From: Clostridiales bacterium
GTDB taxonomy: Bacteria > Bacillota > Clostridia > Oscillospirales > QAMX01
Assembly (NCBI GenBank): GCA_016303065.1
Contig: JAEDMJ010000005.1
Span: 6,837-70,836, forward strand
DNA: 64,000 nucleotides
Reading direction: 5' to 3'
Below, one piece after another: positions 1 to 8,143 of the stretch. A program made the translations under genes and the position numbers. The first letter of the stretch is position 1. The number at the start of each line of letters is the position of its first letter. The notes under the pieces were generated by a model, which did not search any database, had not been told where the DNA came from, and saw only the letters and a program-made list of their open reading frames with translations.

Positions 1-288
1 GCGGGCGGTCTGCTGCGCACGAAGATGAAGCCGGTGTTTTCGGTGGCCATAGCCGCCGCTGCCGGAACGCTTACGAACACGCTGCTGGTGCTTTCGATGT
101 ACTACCTTTTCGGCGGAATGATCGACAGTATTTCCGCGGTTTTTGAACTGTTCAAGACGATCGTCATGACGGTCATCAGCCTGAACGGCGGAATTGAACT
201 TGCGGCGGCGGTGATAATTGCTCCTGCGGCGTATACCGCTTTGGCGAAAGCCTTTGGAACCAGAGAAAGAAAATCGGAGAATCGTTGA
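1..288 (+). CDS. ECF transporter S component, C-terminal part (5' end outside window)
   Basis: The reading frame is open from the first base and ends at 288, so only about 95 C-terminal residues are present. They hold two long hydrophobic segments separated by a short polar loop. The fragment opens with a Gly-Leu-Leu-Arg-Thr-Lys stretch followed by a small-residue helix, which resembles the last two helices of membrane-embedded substrate-binding (S) subunits of energy-coupling-factor vitamin transporters. An ECF energizing module (ecfA1-ecfA2-ecfT) lies in this same window at 52.6-55.1 kb and could power it, as group II ECF systems share one module. The substrate cannot be told from this fragment. 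The stop codon overlaps the TTG start of the next gene (TTGA), so the two are probably co-transcribed. Confidence 0.65.
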   Translation, partial: AGGLLRTKMKPVFSVAIAAAAGTLTNTLLVLSMYYLFGGMIDSISAVFELFKTIVMTVISLNGGIELAAAVIIAPAAYTALAKAFGTRERKSENR

Positions 289-1568
289 AGATGGAAGAAT
301 CATATGAACTGATGTCCCGCGAAAGACTTGCGGCGGAGTATTCCCTGCAGAAAAAACGCTATGAGGATTTCAAGGGACTGGGACTGAAGCTCAATATTTC
401 CCGCGGAGTTCCCGCAAAGGAACAGCTTGAGCTTTCACAAGGGATGTTTGACGTGCTTTCGGCCTCGGAAGACTATGTTGACTGCGGCACGGACACTCGA
501 AGCTACGGTCTTGCGGACGGACTTCCGTCGGCAAAAGCGCTTTTCGCCGAAGTCCTCGGCGTTTCGCCGAAAAATGTCATAATCGGCGGAAACTCCAGCC
601 TCAACATGATGTACGACATGATAATCCGTTCCATGTGCTTTGGTATCGGAGGCTGCGCTCCGTGGTCGGCCCAGGGAAAGATAAAATGGCTCTGCGTTGT
701 TCCGGGATATGACAGGCATTTTGCCATCTGCGAGCAAATGGGAATGGAGACAGTCGCTGTTCCGATGCTTTCCGGCGGACCGGATATGGATCTTGTGGAG
801 GAGCTTGTCAAAGACCCTTCCGTAAAGGGCATATGGTGTGTTCCTAAGTATTCAAACCCGGACGGTACTACATATTCTGAGGAGACGGTGAGACGTTTTG
901 CCGCTCTGAAGCCTGCGGCGGCGGATTTCAGGATCTACTGGGACAACGCCTACTGCATTCATGACCTCTATGAGGATGGCGACGTGCTTGCCAATATACA
1001 TGAATTGGCGGAGAAACAGGGAAATCCGAACCTTGTCATTGAGTTTATGTCCACTTCCAAAATCAGCTTTCCCGGAGCGGGGGTTGCCTGTATGGCAATG
1101 GGCGATGAGGACGCGGCGTATATAAAGAAGCTTCTTGCGGTACAGACGATCGGGCCCGACAAGATCAACCAGCTTCGCCACGTCAGATTTTTCAAAAACG
1201 GCGACGGTCTGAAAGCTCAGATGAGAAAGCACGCGGAGATTATACGGCCGAAGTTTGAGGCGGTGCTTTCCGCGTTTGACAAAGAAGTGTCCGGTCTGAG
1301 CTTTGTGAAATGGACTCGCCCGAAGGGCGGATATTTCATCAGCCTTTGGGTGATGCCCGGAACGGCAAAGCGCACCGTTCAGCTTGCCGACGAGGCCGGA
1401 CTGAAGCTTACCCCGGCGGGGTCTACCTGGCCGGGAAAAAATGAACCTGCGGACAGCAATATCCGGATTGCACCGACAAATCCCTGCGTTGAGGATATTT
1501 CGCGCGCGGCAGAGCTGCTTTGCATTTCGATGAAGCTTGCGGCTTTGGAAAAACTGCTTGAAATGTAA
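285..1568 (+). CDS. PLP-dependent aminotransferase, aspartate aminotransferase-like (Aminotran_MocR type)
   Basis: A 427-residue fold-type I PLP enzyme. Visible landmarks are the cofactor-ring Asp in WDNAY (near residue 220), the Schiff-base lysine in STSKISFPGAG (near 258) and a C-terminal substrate-arginine region with IRIAPTNP. Overall order and length match the subgroup of class I aminotransferases annotated as aspartate aminotransferase (PF12897), which transfer the amino group of aspartate or a related amino acid to 2-oxoglutarate. The start is taken as TTG 285, with GGAGA five to six bases upstream. ATG 291, two codons in, is the alternative. It overlaps the ECF S-component stop by four bases. 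Exact substrate specificity is not established. Confidence 0.85.
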   Translation: MKMEESYELMSRERLAAEYSLQKKRYEDFKGLGLKLNISRGVPAKEQLELSQGMFDVLSASEDYVDCGTDTRSYGLADGLPSAKALFAEVLGVSPKNVIIGGNSSLNMMYDMIIRSMCFGIGGCAPWSAQGKIKWLCVVPGYDRHFAICEQMGMETVAVPMLSGGPDMDLVEELVKDPSVKGIWCVPKYSNPDGTTYSEETVRRFAALKPAAADFRIYWDNAYCIHDLYEDGDVLANIHELAEKQGNPNLVIEFMSTSKISFPGAGVACMAMGDEDAAYIKKLLAVQTIGPDKINQLRHVRFFKNGDGLKAQMRKHAEIIRPKFEAVLSAFDKEVSGLSFVKWTRPKGGYFISLWVMPGTAKRTVQLADEAGLKLTPAGSTWPGKNEPADSNIRIAPTNPCVEDISRAAELLCISMKLAALEKLLEM

Positions 1569-1577
1569 TTTTTTTTG

Positions 1578-1630
1578 GCAAATGCCGTGAAAGTTTCGGA
1601 ACAGACCTTGAAACTTTTCACGGCATTTGC
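1578..1630. repeat. Near-perfect inverted repeat overlapping the next promoter
   Basis: The left arm is 1578-1597 and the right arm 1610-1630, with one unpaired base and a 12-base loop. The right arm fills most of the -35/-10 interval of the promoter driving the gene at 1670. A T-run precedes the left arm (about 1569-1576) but no clean T-run follows the right arm. It therefore looks like a dyad operator or a bidirectional stem rather than a normal plus-strand terminator of the aminotransferase gene. Confidence 0.6.
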
Positions 1631-1636
1631 TATAAT
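1608..1636 (+). promoter_or_regulatory. Promoter for zinc-ribbon membrane protein
   Basis: TTGAAA at 1608-1613 and TATAAT at 1631-1636 are separated by 17 bases. The -10 is extended (TGC before TATAAT). A second TATAAT lies at 1640-1645. This is a sigma-A-type promoter read from sequence only. Confidence 0.7.
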
Positions 1637-1669
1637 TTCTATAATGCAAAATCAAAATGGAGGTACAGT

Positions 1670-2446
1670 ATGGAAGAATTCAAAAAAGAAGAAACCAAGA
1701 CCTGCGATGTGCCGGAAGAGACTGTTTCCGAAAAAGAGTGTACAAAGAAAAAGTTTGAGCTTGGACTTGTTTTTGGCATTGCCGCTTTTTCGCTGACGGC
1801 GCTTTCTGCGCTGTTCTGGTCTTCGTCCTATGCCGTTTGGGTTCTGGTTGCACAGGCCGCGCTGTTTGCCGTGCTTGCTGTAAAGGGTGAGAAAACGGAG
1901 TATTTAAAGTCCGTTGTCGAAGCAAATCTTCTTGAGCTGGCGTACATAGTTCTGAGAGGCGCAGTAAACATTTTCGACAGATTCCTCTATTCTCCGTTTA
2001 ACTGGTTCGGATGGATCAAGCTTGTAAACATTGAATCGGCGTTCTTCGGCGTCATTTATTACCTTATTTCAATCGCCGCTGCGGTTTTTGCTGTTCTGGC
2101 GCTTGTGAAGGTGCTTTCGGGAAATGCTCCGGAGTGCTTTGTTACAAAGTCCGTTGCGGAAAAGATCCTTGGAATATGGGTTCCGAAGCCCAAAAAGGAA
2201 AAACCAGCGCCCCAGCCTCAGCCGGCACCCCAGCCCCAGTATCAGCCGGCACCCCAGCCCCAGTATCAGCCCGCGCCCCAGCCCCAGTATCAGCCGGCGC
2301 CCCAGCCCCAGTATCAGCCGGCGCCTCAGCCCCAGCCCCAGCCGGCTCCCCAGCCCGCACCCGTGAGCGAAAACTGGATTTGCCCGAACTGCGGAGCTGC
2401 CAACAACGGGAACTTCTGCACGAAGTGCGGAACAAAGCGCGCCTGA
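1670..2446 (+). CDS. Membrane protein with Pro/Gln octapeptide repeats and C-terminal zinc ribbon
   Basis: A 258-residue protein of unknown function. Residues 1-25 are charged. Residues about 27-165 contain four to five hydrophobic segments typical of a small polytopic membrane domain. Residues about 180-235 are a low-complexity linker built on the octapeptide PAPQPQYQ. The last 25 residues form a four-cysteine zinc ribbon (CPNCG then CTKCG). The start ATG at 1670 has GGAGG about 7 bases upstream. Such a membrane-domain, linker and zinc-ribbon layout recurs in uncharacterised Clostridia proteins. The ribbon is presumably cytoplasmic, but that is inference. It has its own promoter and stands alone between two other transcription units. 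Confidence 0.75.
   Translation: MEEFKKEETKTCDVPEETVSEKECTKKKFELGLVFGIAAFSLTALSALFWSSSYAVWVLVAQAALFAVLAVKGEKTEYLKSVVEANLLELAYIVLRGAVNIFDRFLYSPFNWFGWIKLVNIESAFFGVIYYLISIAAAVFAVLALVKVLSGNAPECFVTKSVAEKILGIWVPKPKKEKPAPQPQPAPQPQYQPAPQPQYQPAPQPQYQPAPQPQYQPAPQPQPQPAPQPAPVSENWICPNCGAANNGNFCTKCGTKRA
2207..2355 (+). repeat. 24-bp tandem repeat encoding PAPQPQYQ
   Basis: About five in-frame copies of a 24-base unit encode the Pro-Ala-Pro-Gln-Pro-Gln-Tyr-Gln linker of the zinc-ribbon membrane protein. The copies differ mainly at third-codon positions and the array ends in a degenerate unit. The unit is a multiple of three bases, so copy-number slippage would lengthen or shorten the linker without a frameshift. 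Confidence 0.85.
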
Positions 2447-2493
2447 AACAGCCGCTTTGAAAACCGAAATCGAACCAAAACAATAAGCTAACA

Positions 2494-2561
2494 GGGCTGC
2501 CGTTAAAAAACAGCGTATGTCACGATTTTTCGAGGAACGGTCTGTTTTTTTGCGGCAGCCC
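2494..2561. terminator. Long inverted repeat in the 2447-2866 gap, possible terminator
   Basis: Arms GGGCTGCCG...AACAG (2494-2513) and CTGTTTTTTTGCGGCAGCCC (2542-2561) can pair across a loop of about 28 bases. A T-run lies inside the right arm, which may end transcription of the zinc-ribbon gene. Apart from this stem and the his promoter near 2800 I see nothing gene-like in this 420-base gap; short minus-strand frames there have no ribosome site. Confidence 0.45.
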
Positions 2562-2797
2562 GTTTCCGTACAAAAATGCGGCCTTTTGCCGTGATCGCCC
2601 TTTGGACCTGCGGGCTTTTGGGTGGGGAGGCGCTGTTTTCGCGGCCTTTTGCCGGAGCGGCCGGAGTCCGATGAAAAAGGGGTGCAAAACGGCGTTTCCT
2701 GAAGCGATGCGGAGGTTTTCGGCGCAAAGAGAAGCGCGCTTGTTCAATTCAGCTTGAGAATGCGGCGGCGTTTTGCGGAATTTTGTTTGAACGGCTA

Positions 2798-2826
2798 TTT
2801 ACAGGGCCGTCAGAATGTAGTATAAT
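2798..2826 (+). promoter_or_regulatory. his operon promoter
   Basis: TTTACA at 2798-2803, a 17-base spacer and TATAAT at 2821-2826. The predicted leader before hisZ is only about 35 bases, so no T-box or attenuator fits upstream of the operon. Confidence 0.75.
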
Positions 2827-2866
2827 TTATTACAGTAAAGTGATAAAGTGAACGAAAGGCTGAATC

Positions 2867-4072
2867 ATGACAAGAAGAGTTTATACGACGCCCGGCGGAA
2901 CGCGGGACGAGCTTCAGGGGAGAAGCGCCCTTCTTCGCAGGACGGAAGAAAAGCTGCTTTCGTGTTTTGAAGGCAGGGGATATTTTGAGGTCAGAACTCC
3001 TACGCTGGAGTTTTACGATGTCTTTACGGCGGACGAGAGTGCGCTTGACCATACGAAGATTTATAAGCTCATCGACGGGGGAGAGATACTTGCGCTGAGG
3101 CCGGATTCAACCGCTCCGGTGGGGCGGCTTGCGGCGACAAAGCTTTCGGGCGCTCCGCTGCCGCTGAGGCTTTCATATTGCCAGACGGTTCTCCGCTGCG
3201 GCGGAGGAAACCGCGGAGCCCGCACGGAAACGCGCCAGTGCGGCGTTGAGCTTGTGGGAGCGGACGGTCTCTGGGCCGACCTTGAGCTGGCGGAGGCCGC
3301 TTTGACGGCGCTGAAGGAGTCGGGGCTGTCCGGGTACAAGCTGGAGCTTGGCCACGCGGGTATATTCGGAGCGCTCATGCGATCTATCGACCTGCGCGAC
3401 GGTGACGATGAGCAGATAATGCGTCTTACAGCGGCAAAGAATTATTCGGCGCTGAACGATCTGCTTTCTGCGTACCGGGACTCAAATCCCGGGGCGGTTG
3501 AAGCGATATGCCGTCTGCCGGAGCTTTTCGGCGGCGCTGAGGTGTTCGACGGGGCGGAAAGCCTTATACACGAGCCGGAGGCGCTGGCGGGGATTTCCGC
3601 GCTCAAAGCGCTTTACAGCGAACTGGAGAAGCTCGGTTTCGGAGACGACGTGCTTTTGGACCTTGGGCTTGTAAACGGAATGGACTATTACACCGGAGTT
3701 GTCTTTGGAGCATACGCCGAAGGAACGGGGGAACAGGTTCTCTCCGGCGGACGGTACGATTCGCTTTACCGAAATTACGGCGCGGGTTTTTCGGCTTCGG
3801 GTTTTGCGGTCAATGTCGACGCGGTCTGCGACGCGCTGGAAAAGCTGGGCGGAAGAGCGCCGGCTCCGGCGTCCGACGTGCTGGTGTGTTTCGCTCCGGC
3901 GAACGCGGCGGAGGCATTTTCGTTCGCAAAAGAGCTTCGCGCCTGCGGAAAGCGCGTGGAGATCGCCGCGTGCTCTGCAGCGGAGGGAAGACGCATTGCT
4001 TCCGAAAAACGCATTGCCAGGTCCGTGTTTTTCGGAGAAGAAGGAACGGGGAAGGAGCTTTTGGGTGAGTAA
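2867..4072 (+). CDS. hisZ: ATP phosphoribosyltransferase regulatory subunit HisZ
   Basis: A 401-residue histidyl-tRNA synthetase paralogue that lacks tRNA charging and forms the regulatory half of ATP phosphoribosyltransferase. The N-terminus (TPGGTRDELQGRSALLRR) and the class II motif-like stretches (ALRPDSTAPVGRLAA, and NGMDYYTGVVFGAYAEG near 270) are those of HisZ. It partners the short HisG encoded immediately downstream, which needs HisZ for activity and histidine feedback. The ATG has GAAAGG 8 bases upstream. It is the first gene of the operon and its TAA lies within the start region of hisG. Confidence 0.93.
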   Translation: MTRRVYTTPGGTRDELQGRSALLRRTEEKLLSCFEGRGYFEVRTPTLEFYDVFTADESALDHTKIYKLIDGGEILALRPDSTAPVGRLAATKLSGAPLPLRLSYCQTVLRCGGGNRGARTETRQCGVELVGADGLWADLELAEAALTALKESGLSGYKLELGHAGIFGALMRSIDLRDGDDEQIMRLTAAKNYSALNDLLSAYRDSNPGAVEAICRLPELFGGAEVFDGAESLIHEPEALAGISALKALYSELEKLGFGDDVLLDLGLVNGMDYYTGVVFGAYAEGTGEQVLSGGRYDSLYRNYGAGFSASGFAVNVDAVCDALEKLGGRAPAPASDVLVCFAPANAAEAFSFAKELRACGKRVEIAACSAAEGRRIASEKRIARSVFFGEEGTGKELLGE

Positions 4073-4712
4073 GCTTAAGATTGCCATAACGAAGGGGCGG
4101 CTTTTGGAAAAGTCCGCCGAAATGTTTGAGCTTGCCGGAATAGAGTGCGAGGCCCTGAGAAATCCGGGAAGACAGCTTGTGCTTCCCATCGGAAACGGTA
4201 TGATGGAAGCGGTGCTTGCAAAATCCGCCGACGTCATCACGTATACCGAGCGCGGTGTGTGCGAGCTCGGTATTGTGGGGAAAGACACGATAATGGAGCA
4301 CGCGACAAATCTTTACGAAATACTGGATCTTGGCTTTGGACGCTGCCGTTTTGCCGTTGCCGGAAAGCCGGACACGGATTTTTTCACGGACGGAAGCCGA
4401 AGGGTTGCGGCGACAAAGTACATCAACGTCTCAAAACGCTATTTTGAGAGAAAGCACATCGACGCCGAGCTTATAAAAATCGAGGGCTCCGTTGAACTTG
4501 CCCCGCTTCTGGGACTTGCGGACGTGATCGTCGATCTTGTTGAGACCGGTTCAACTCTTAAAGCGAACGGTCTTGAGATACTTGAAGAGGTGTGTCCCGT
4601 TTCGGCGCGCCTTGTGGTGAACACGGCGGCTTTGAAGCTCAGGAAACGCGAAATAGAAGAACTTACCACGAAGCTTGCCGCTGCGGCAAAGGAGATTGAG
4701 AGCAAAAAATGA
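4065..4712 (+). CDS. hisG: ATP phosphoribosyltransferase catalytic subunit, short form
   Basis: A 215-residue enzyme for the first committed step of histidine synthesis, ATP + PRPP to phosphoribosyl-ATP. The start is GTG 4065, with AAGGAG about 7 bases upstream, giving VSKLKIAITKGRLLEKS. The frame is open far upstream, but that extension only shadows hisZ. The PRPP-binding segment near residues 145-170 contains ADVIVDLVETGSTLKANGL. The length fits the HisG-S class, which lacks the C-terminal regulatory domain and depends on HisZ. The gene overlaps the end of hisZ by 8 bases and the start of hisD by 4, indicating translational coupling. Confidence 0.93.
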   Translation: MSKLKIAITKGRLLEKSAEMFELAGIECEALRNPGRQLVLPIGNGMMEAVLAKSADVITYTERGVCELGIVGKDTIMEHATNLYEILDLGFGRCRFAVAGKPDTDFFTDGSRRVAATKYINVSKRYFERKHIDAELIKIEGSVELAPLLGLADVIVDLVETGSTLKANGLEILEEVCPVSARLVVNTAALKLRKREIEELTTKLAAAAKEIESKK

Positions 4713-5995
4713 GTATAAAGATCGTTAAAGATACGGAATGCGCCGAAGCTCTGGCTTCAATGCGCAGGCGTGCGGGAGAGACGGGAGAAGCGGTTGAGCG
4801 TGCGGTGAAAGCGGTCATAGCCGACGTTCTGGAGAGAAGGGACGAAGCGGTGCGCGAATACACCGCGAAGTTTGACCGATATGTTCCGGAGCGCTTTGAA
4901 CTCGACCCCGCCGAAATGGAAAAGGCGGTCAAGAGGATTTGCCCGGAGCTTTTGGCGTCGCTTGTGCGGGCGGAAGAGCGCATCCGGGCGTTCCACAAAA
5001 ACGAGGTCAGCCGAAGCTGGCTGACGGCTTCCGAAGACGGCTCCGTCATGGGGCAGGTCGTCCGCGGGCTTTCAAGGGTCGGCGTTTATGTTCCGGGTGG
5101 AACTGCGGCATATCCCTCTTCCGTTCTTATGAATATCGTTCCGGCAAAGCTGGCCGGAGTGGAGGAAGTTATCGTGGCGACGCCGCCTTTCCTTTCGGAG
5201 GAAAGCCGCGACGTCATACTTGCGGCGGCATCCGTCGCCGGAGCGGACAGGGTGTTCAATATCGGCGGGGCTCAGGCCGTCGCCGCGCTTGCCTACGGAA
5301 CCGAGAGCATTCCGCGCTGTGACAAGATCACCGGTCCGGGAAACGCGTTCGTCGCGTGCGCAAAACGGCTTGTTTTTGGCGCCGTCGATATCGACATGGT
5401 GGCAGGCCCCAGCGAAATACTGGTCATTGCCGACCGGAGCGCAGATCCGGCGTTTGCGGCGGCGGATATGCTTGGACAGGCAGAACACGGAGAGCTTTCG
5501 TCTTCCGTGCTTCTGACTACCGACAGGGATTTTGCCCTGAAGGTCGAGGCGGAGCTTTCGGTTCAGCTTGCGAAGCTTCCGCGGAAGGATATTGCCGGAA
5601 AGTCAATCGACGATTTCGGACTCATCGTCATCTGCGAAAGCCTTGACAGCGTCTTTGGCCTTGCAAACGAGATCGCGCCGGAGCACCTTGAGGTCATGCT
5701 TCCCGAGCCGATGAAGTATCTTCCGCGCATCAAAAACGCCGGGTCGATTTTCCTGGGAAGCTATTCTCCGGAGGCCCTCGGCGACTATATGGCCGGGCCG
5801 AACCACATTCTTCCGACAGGCGGCACGGCGAGATTTGCGTCCCCCCTCGGCGTTGAGAGCTTCCAGAAGCGTTCGAGCTTTATCATGGCGGACAAAGCTC
5901 TGCTGTCCTCTCTTTCCGACGATATAGTCGTCCTTGCGGAAAGCGAAGGGCTCGGCGCCCATGCCGAGTCGATACGCGTCAGACGGGGACGGTGA
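4709..5995 (+). CDS. hisD: Histidinol dehydrogenase
   Basis: A 428-residue zinc- and NAD-dependent enzyme that carries out the last two oxidations, L-histidinol to L-histidine. Family signatures are readable: PGGTAAYPSSVLMNIVPAKL near 125-145, GPGNAFVACAKR near 210 and DMVAGPSEI near 232. Late blocks are EIAPEHLE near 320, with catalytic Glu and His, and GPNHILPTGGTARF near 365, with the zinc-binding His. Length is typical. ATG 4709 overlaps the hisG stop. Confidence 0.95.
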   Translation: MSIKIVKDTECAEALASMRRRAGETGEAVERAVKAVIADVLERRDEAVREYTAKFDRYVPERFELDPAEMEKAVKRICPELLASLVRAEERIRAFHKNEVSRSWLTASEDGSVMGQVVRGLSRVGVYVPGGTAAYPSSVLMNIVPAKLAGVEEVIVATPPFLSEESRDVILAAASVAGADRVFNIGGAQAVAALAYGTESIPRCDKITGPGNAFVACAKRLVFGAVDIDMVAGPSEILVIADRSADPAFAAADMLGQAEHGELSSSVLLTTDRDFALKVEAELSVQLAKLPRKDIAGKSIDDFGLIVICESLDSVFGLANEIAPEHLEVMLPEPMKYLPRIKNAGSIFLGSYSPEALGDYMAGPNHILPTGGTARFASPLGVESFQKRSSFIMADKALLSSLSDDIVVLAESEGLGAHAESIRVRRGR

Positions 5996-6001
5996 GCAAA
6001 A

Positions 6002-7078
6002 ATGAAGTATATTCCCGAAAAAACGGCAAAAATTGAGCCATACGGTTTTGAAGACTCTTCCGGAATCACCGTGAAGCTCGACGCAAACGAGAGCTTTGTA
6101 TCTCTTCCGGACAGACTCCGGGAAAAGCTTGCCAAAATCGCGCTGAATGCGGACTACAACAGATATCCCGATCCGCTTTCGGGGGCGGCCGTCAGGGCCT
6201 TTTCAAAATATCTGGGTGTTCCGCCCGAAAACCTTGTTGCCGGAAACGGCTCGGACGAGCTCATATTCCTGATCGAAAATTCGCTCATGGCAAGGGGGGA
6301 AAGACTTCTTTGCTGCGCTCCGGATTTTTCGATGTACCGATTCTATTCCGGGCTTGCAGAGCTGGAATTTACCGATATGCCGAAAACCGGCGATTTTGAG
6401 ATCAATGCCGAAGCTTTGGCCTCGGAGGTCAGAAAAACCGGGGCAAAAGCGGTCATGTTTTCAAATCCCTGTTCTCCCACGGGGCTGGGGCTTTCCAGGG
6501 AAACGGTACTGAAGCTCGTTTCGGATACGGACAGGCTTTGGATCATCGATGAAGCGTATATGGATTTTTGGGATCAGAGCGTTGCGGACGAGGCGGTGAA
6601 AAGAAAAAACCTCATAGTTCTGAGAACCTGTTCAAAGGCTTTCGGACTTGCGGCGCTGAGACTGGGTTTTGCCGTTTCGTGCGCGGAAATTACGGAGGCG
6701 CTCATAAAGGCGAAATCCCCCGCAAACGTGAACGCGCTGACCTGCGCCATGGCCGCGGAGGTCATATCGGACGGCGAATACATCGAAAAAGCCGTGGCGG
6801 CAATAAAAGAAAGCTCCGCGGAGCTTGGAAAAAAGCTTGGTGAGCTTGGACGGGACTGCGGCTTTGAAACGGTCAAAAGCGTTGCGAACTTCACCTTTGC
6901 CGTCCCGGAAAAACAGGGGGATGCGCTTAAGATCCAGGAGTTTTTGAAATCGCGGGGAATCCTTGTTCGCCGTCTCGGCCAAAAGCTCCGCATCACGGCG
7001 GGAAGCAGAGCGGAAAACGCCGCGCTTTTTGAGGCTCTGGAAGCATATGCCAAAGAGCGAAAGGAGGGAGTTTCGTGA
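6002..7078 (+). CDS. hisC: Histidinol-phosphate aminotransferase
   Basis: A 358-residue fold-type I PLP enzyme converting imidazole-acetol phosphate and glutamate to histidinol phosphate and 2-oxoglutarate. Characteristic sequence includes LDANES at 26-31, the Asn of FSNPCSPTG near 155, DEAYMDF at 183-189 and the Schiff-base Lys212 in RTCSKAFGLAALRLGF. The gene starts six bases after the hisD stop and its own stop overlaps the GTG start of hisB. Confidence 0.94.
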   Translation: MKYIPEKTAKIEPYGFEDSSGITVKLDANESFVSLPDRLREKLAKIALNADYNRYPDPLSGAAVRAFSKYLGVPPENLVAGNGSDELIFLIENSLMARGERLLCCAPDFSMYRFYSGLAELEFTDMPKTGDFEINAEALASEVRKTGAKAVMFSNPCSPTGLGLSRETVLKLVSDTDRLWIIDEAYMDFWDQSVADEAVKRKNLIVLRTCSKAFGLAALRLGFAVSCAEITEALIKAKSPANVNALTCAMAAEVISDGEYIEKAVAAIKESSAELGKKLGELGRDCGFETVKSVANFTFAVPEKQGDALKIQEFLKSRGILVRRLGQKLRITAGSRAENAALFEALEAYAKERKEGVS

Positions 7079-7656
7079 AAAGAGAAGCATTTCTTGAACG
7101 CACGACAAAGGAAACTTCGATCTCTCTTTACCTCTGTCTTGACGGAAGCGGAAAGACGGAGATAGACACCGGAATCGGATTTTTTGACCATATGCTGACG
7201 GCGCTTGCCTTTCACGGGCGCTTTGATCTGAAGCTCAAAGCCCTGGGCGACCTGGCGGTGGATATGCACCACACGGTTGAGGACGTCGGAATCCTTTTGG
7301 GAAAGGCTCTGGCTGAGGCGGCAAAGGGAACGGCCGTCCGGCGTTACGGCACGGCTTTTGTGCCAATGGACGAGGCGCTGGCAAGAACCGTGCTCGACGT
7401 TTCGGGACGGAGCTTTTTGTGCTTTGACGGAGCGGGAATTGATCAGAAGTATTTTCCGGGATTTGACGGCGCGCTCGTCGCCGAATTTCTGCGGGCGCTT
7501 TCATCGAACGCCGGGATAACTCTTCATTCAAAGATCGAATACGGCTCCAACGCCCATCACATGACGGAGGCCTGTTTCAAATCCCTGGGACAGGCTCTGA
7601 GACAGGGGTATGCGCCGTCGGAAGAGGTCATGTCCACAAAGGGTCTTCTGGACTGA
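7075..7656 (+). CDS. hisB: Imidazoleglycerol-phosphate dehydratase
   Basis: A 193-residue monofunctional dehydratase (no histidinol phosphatase domain). The two metal-binding repeats are clear: FFDHMLTALAFHG near 38-50 with DMHHTVEDVG near 63-72, and EYGSNAHHMTEACFKS near 158-173. It removes water from imidazole glycerol phosphate to give imidazole-acetol phosphate. It starts at GTG 7075 inside the end of hisC, after GGAGGG. It is the last gene of the first his block. A histidinol-phosphate phosphatase is not seen in the window. Confidence 0.95.
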   Translation: MKREAFLERTTKETSISLYLCLDGSGKTEIDTGIGFFDHMLTALAFHGRFDLKLKALGDLAVDMHHTVEDVGILLGKALAEAAKGTAVRRYGTAFVPMDEALARTVLDVSGRSFLCFDGAGIDQKYFPGFDGALVAEFLRALSSNAGITLHSKIEYGSNAHHMTEACFKSLGQALRQGYAPSEEVMSTKGLLD

Positions 7657-7689
7657 AGTGTAAAATTTCTGTGAGAGACGGAAAAAAGC

Positions 7690-7718
7690 TTTATATATTG
7701 CGGGCATTGTGGTATAAT
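7690..7718 (+). promoter_or_regulatory. Internal promoter before hisI-hisE
   Basis: TTTATA (7690-7695), a 17-base spacer and an extended -10, TGGTATAAT ending at 7718. The 107-base hisB-hisI gap has no clear terminator, so hisIE may be read both from the main promoter and from this one. Confidence 0.6.
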
Positions 7719-7763
7719 CTATAAAGCTTATAAACGATCTGAAAACCTTGGGGGAAAAAGATA

Positions 7764-8090
7764 ATGAACGAAGACATGAACAGAATCTTTGAGCTGTGCG
7801 ACCTTGTTCCGGCCATTGTACAGGATGCGGACACCGGAGAGGTTCTTATGCTTGCCTATATGAACAGAGAGTCCTTCAGAAAAACTCTTGAAACGGGACA
7901 AACATGGTTTTTCAGCCGCTCAAGGGGAAAGCTCTGGAACAAGGGCGAGACTTCCGGAAATGTACAGCAGGTCGTTTCGATCTGGCTGGACTGCGACGGG
8001 GACGCGCTGCTTGTGAAGGTGAAGCCTGCCGGTCCCGCCTGCCACACCGGACACAACAGCTGTTTCTTTACCGAAATCAAAAACGGCTGA
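7764..8090 (+). CDS. hisI: Phosphoribosyl-AMP cyclohydrolase
   Basis: A 108-residue stand-alone cyclohydrolase that opens the adenine ring of phosphoribosyl-AMP. Signatures are [20 protein letters not shown] near 54-62 and [11 protein letters not shown] near 73-83. The zinc/magnesium-binding [10 protein letters not shown] ends the protein. GGGGGA lies 9-10 bases before ATG 7764. The next gene encodes the separate pyrophosphatase, so the pair is not fused as in enterobacterial HisIE. Confidence 0.94.
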   Translation: MNEDMNRIFELCDLVPAIVQDADTGEVLMLAYMNRESFRKTLETGQTWFFSRSRGKLWNKGETSGNVQQVVSIWLDCDGDALLVKVKPAGPACHTGHNSCFFTEIKNG

Positions 8091-8143
8091 TCCGGGGACA
8101 GGAAATATCTGCGGGTCGCACATTTTTTCCGGAGGTGGATTTT

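Noticed and set aside
852..1655. 267-codon minus-strand frame opposite the aminotransferase
   Set aside because: Antisense shadow; the plus strand carries the complete PLP enzyme with active-site lysine.
2207..2355. Candidate CRISPR-like array
   Set aside because: The 24-bp units are contiguous without spacers and encode an in-frame PAPQPQYQ linker.
3699..4064. Upstream extension of hisG
   Set aside because: It shadows hisZ in another frame; GTG 4065 with AAGGAG gives standard HisG length.
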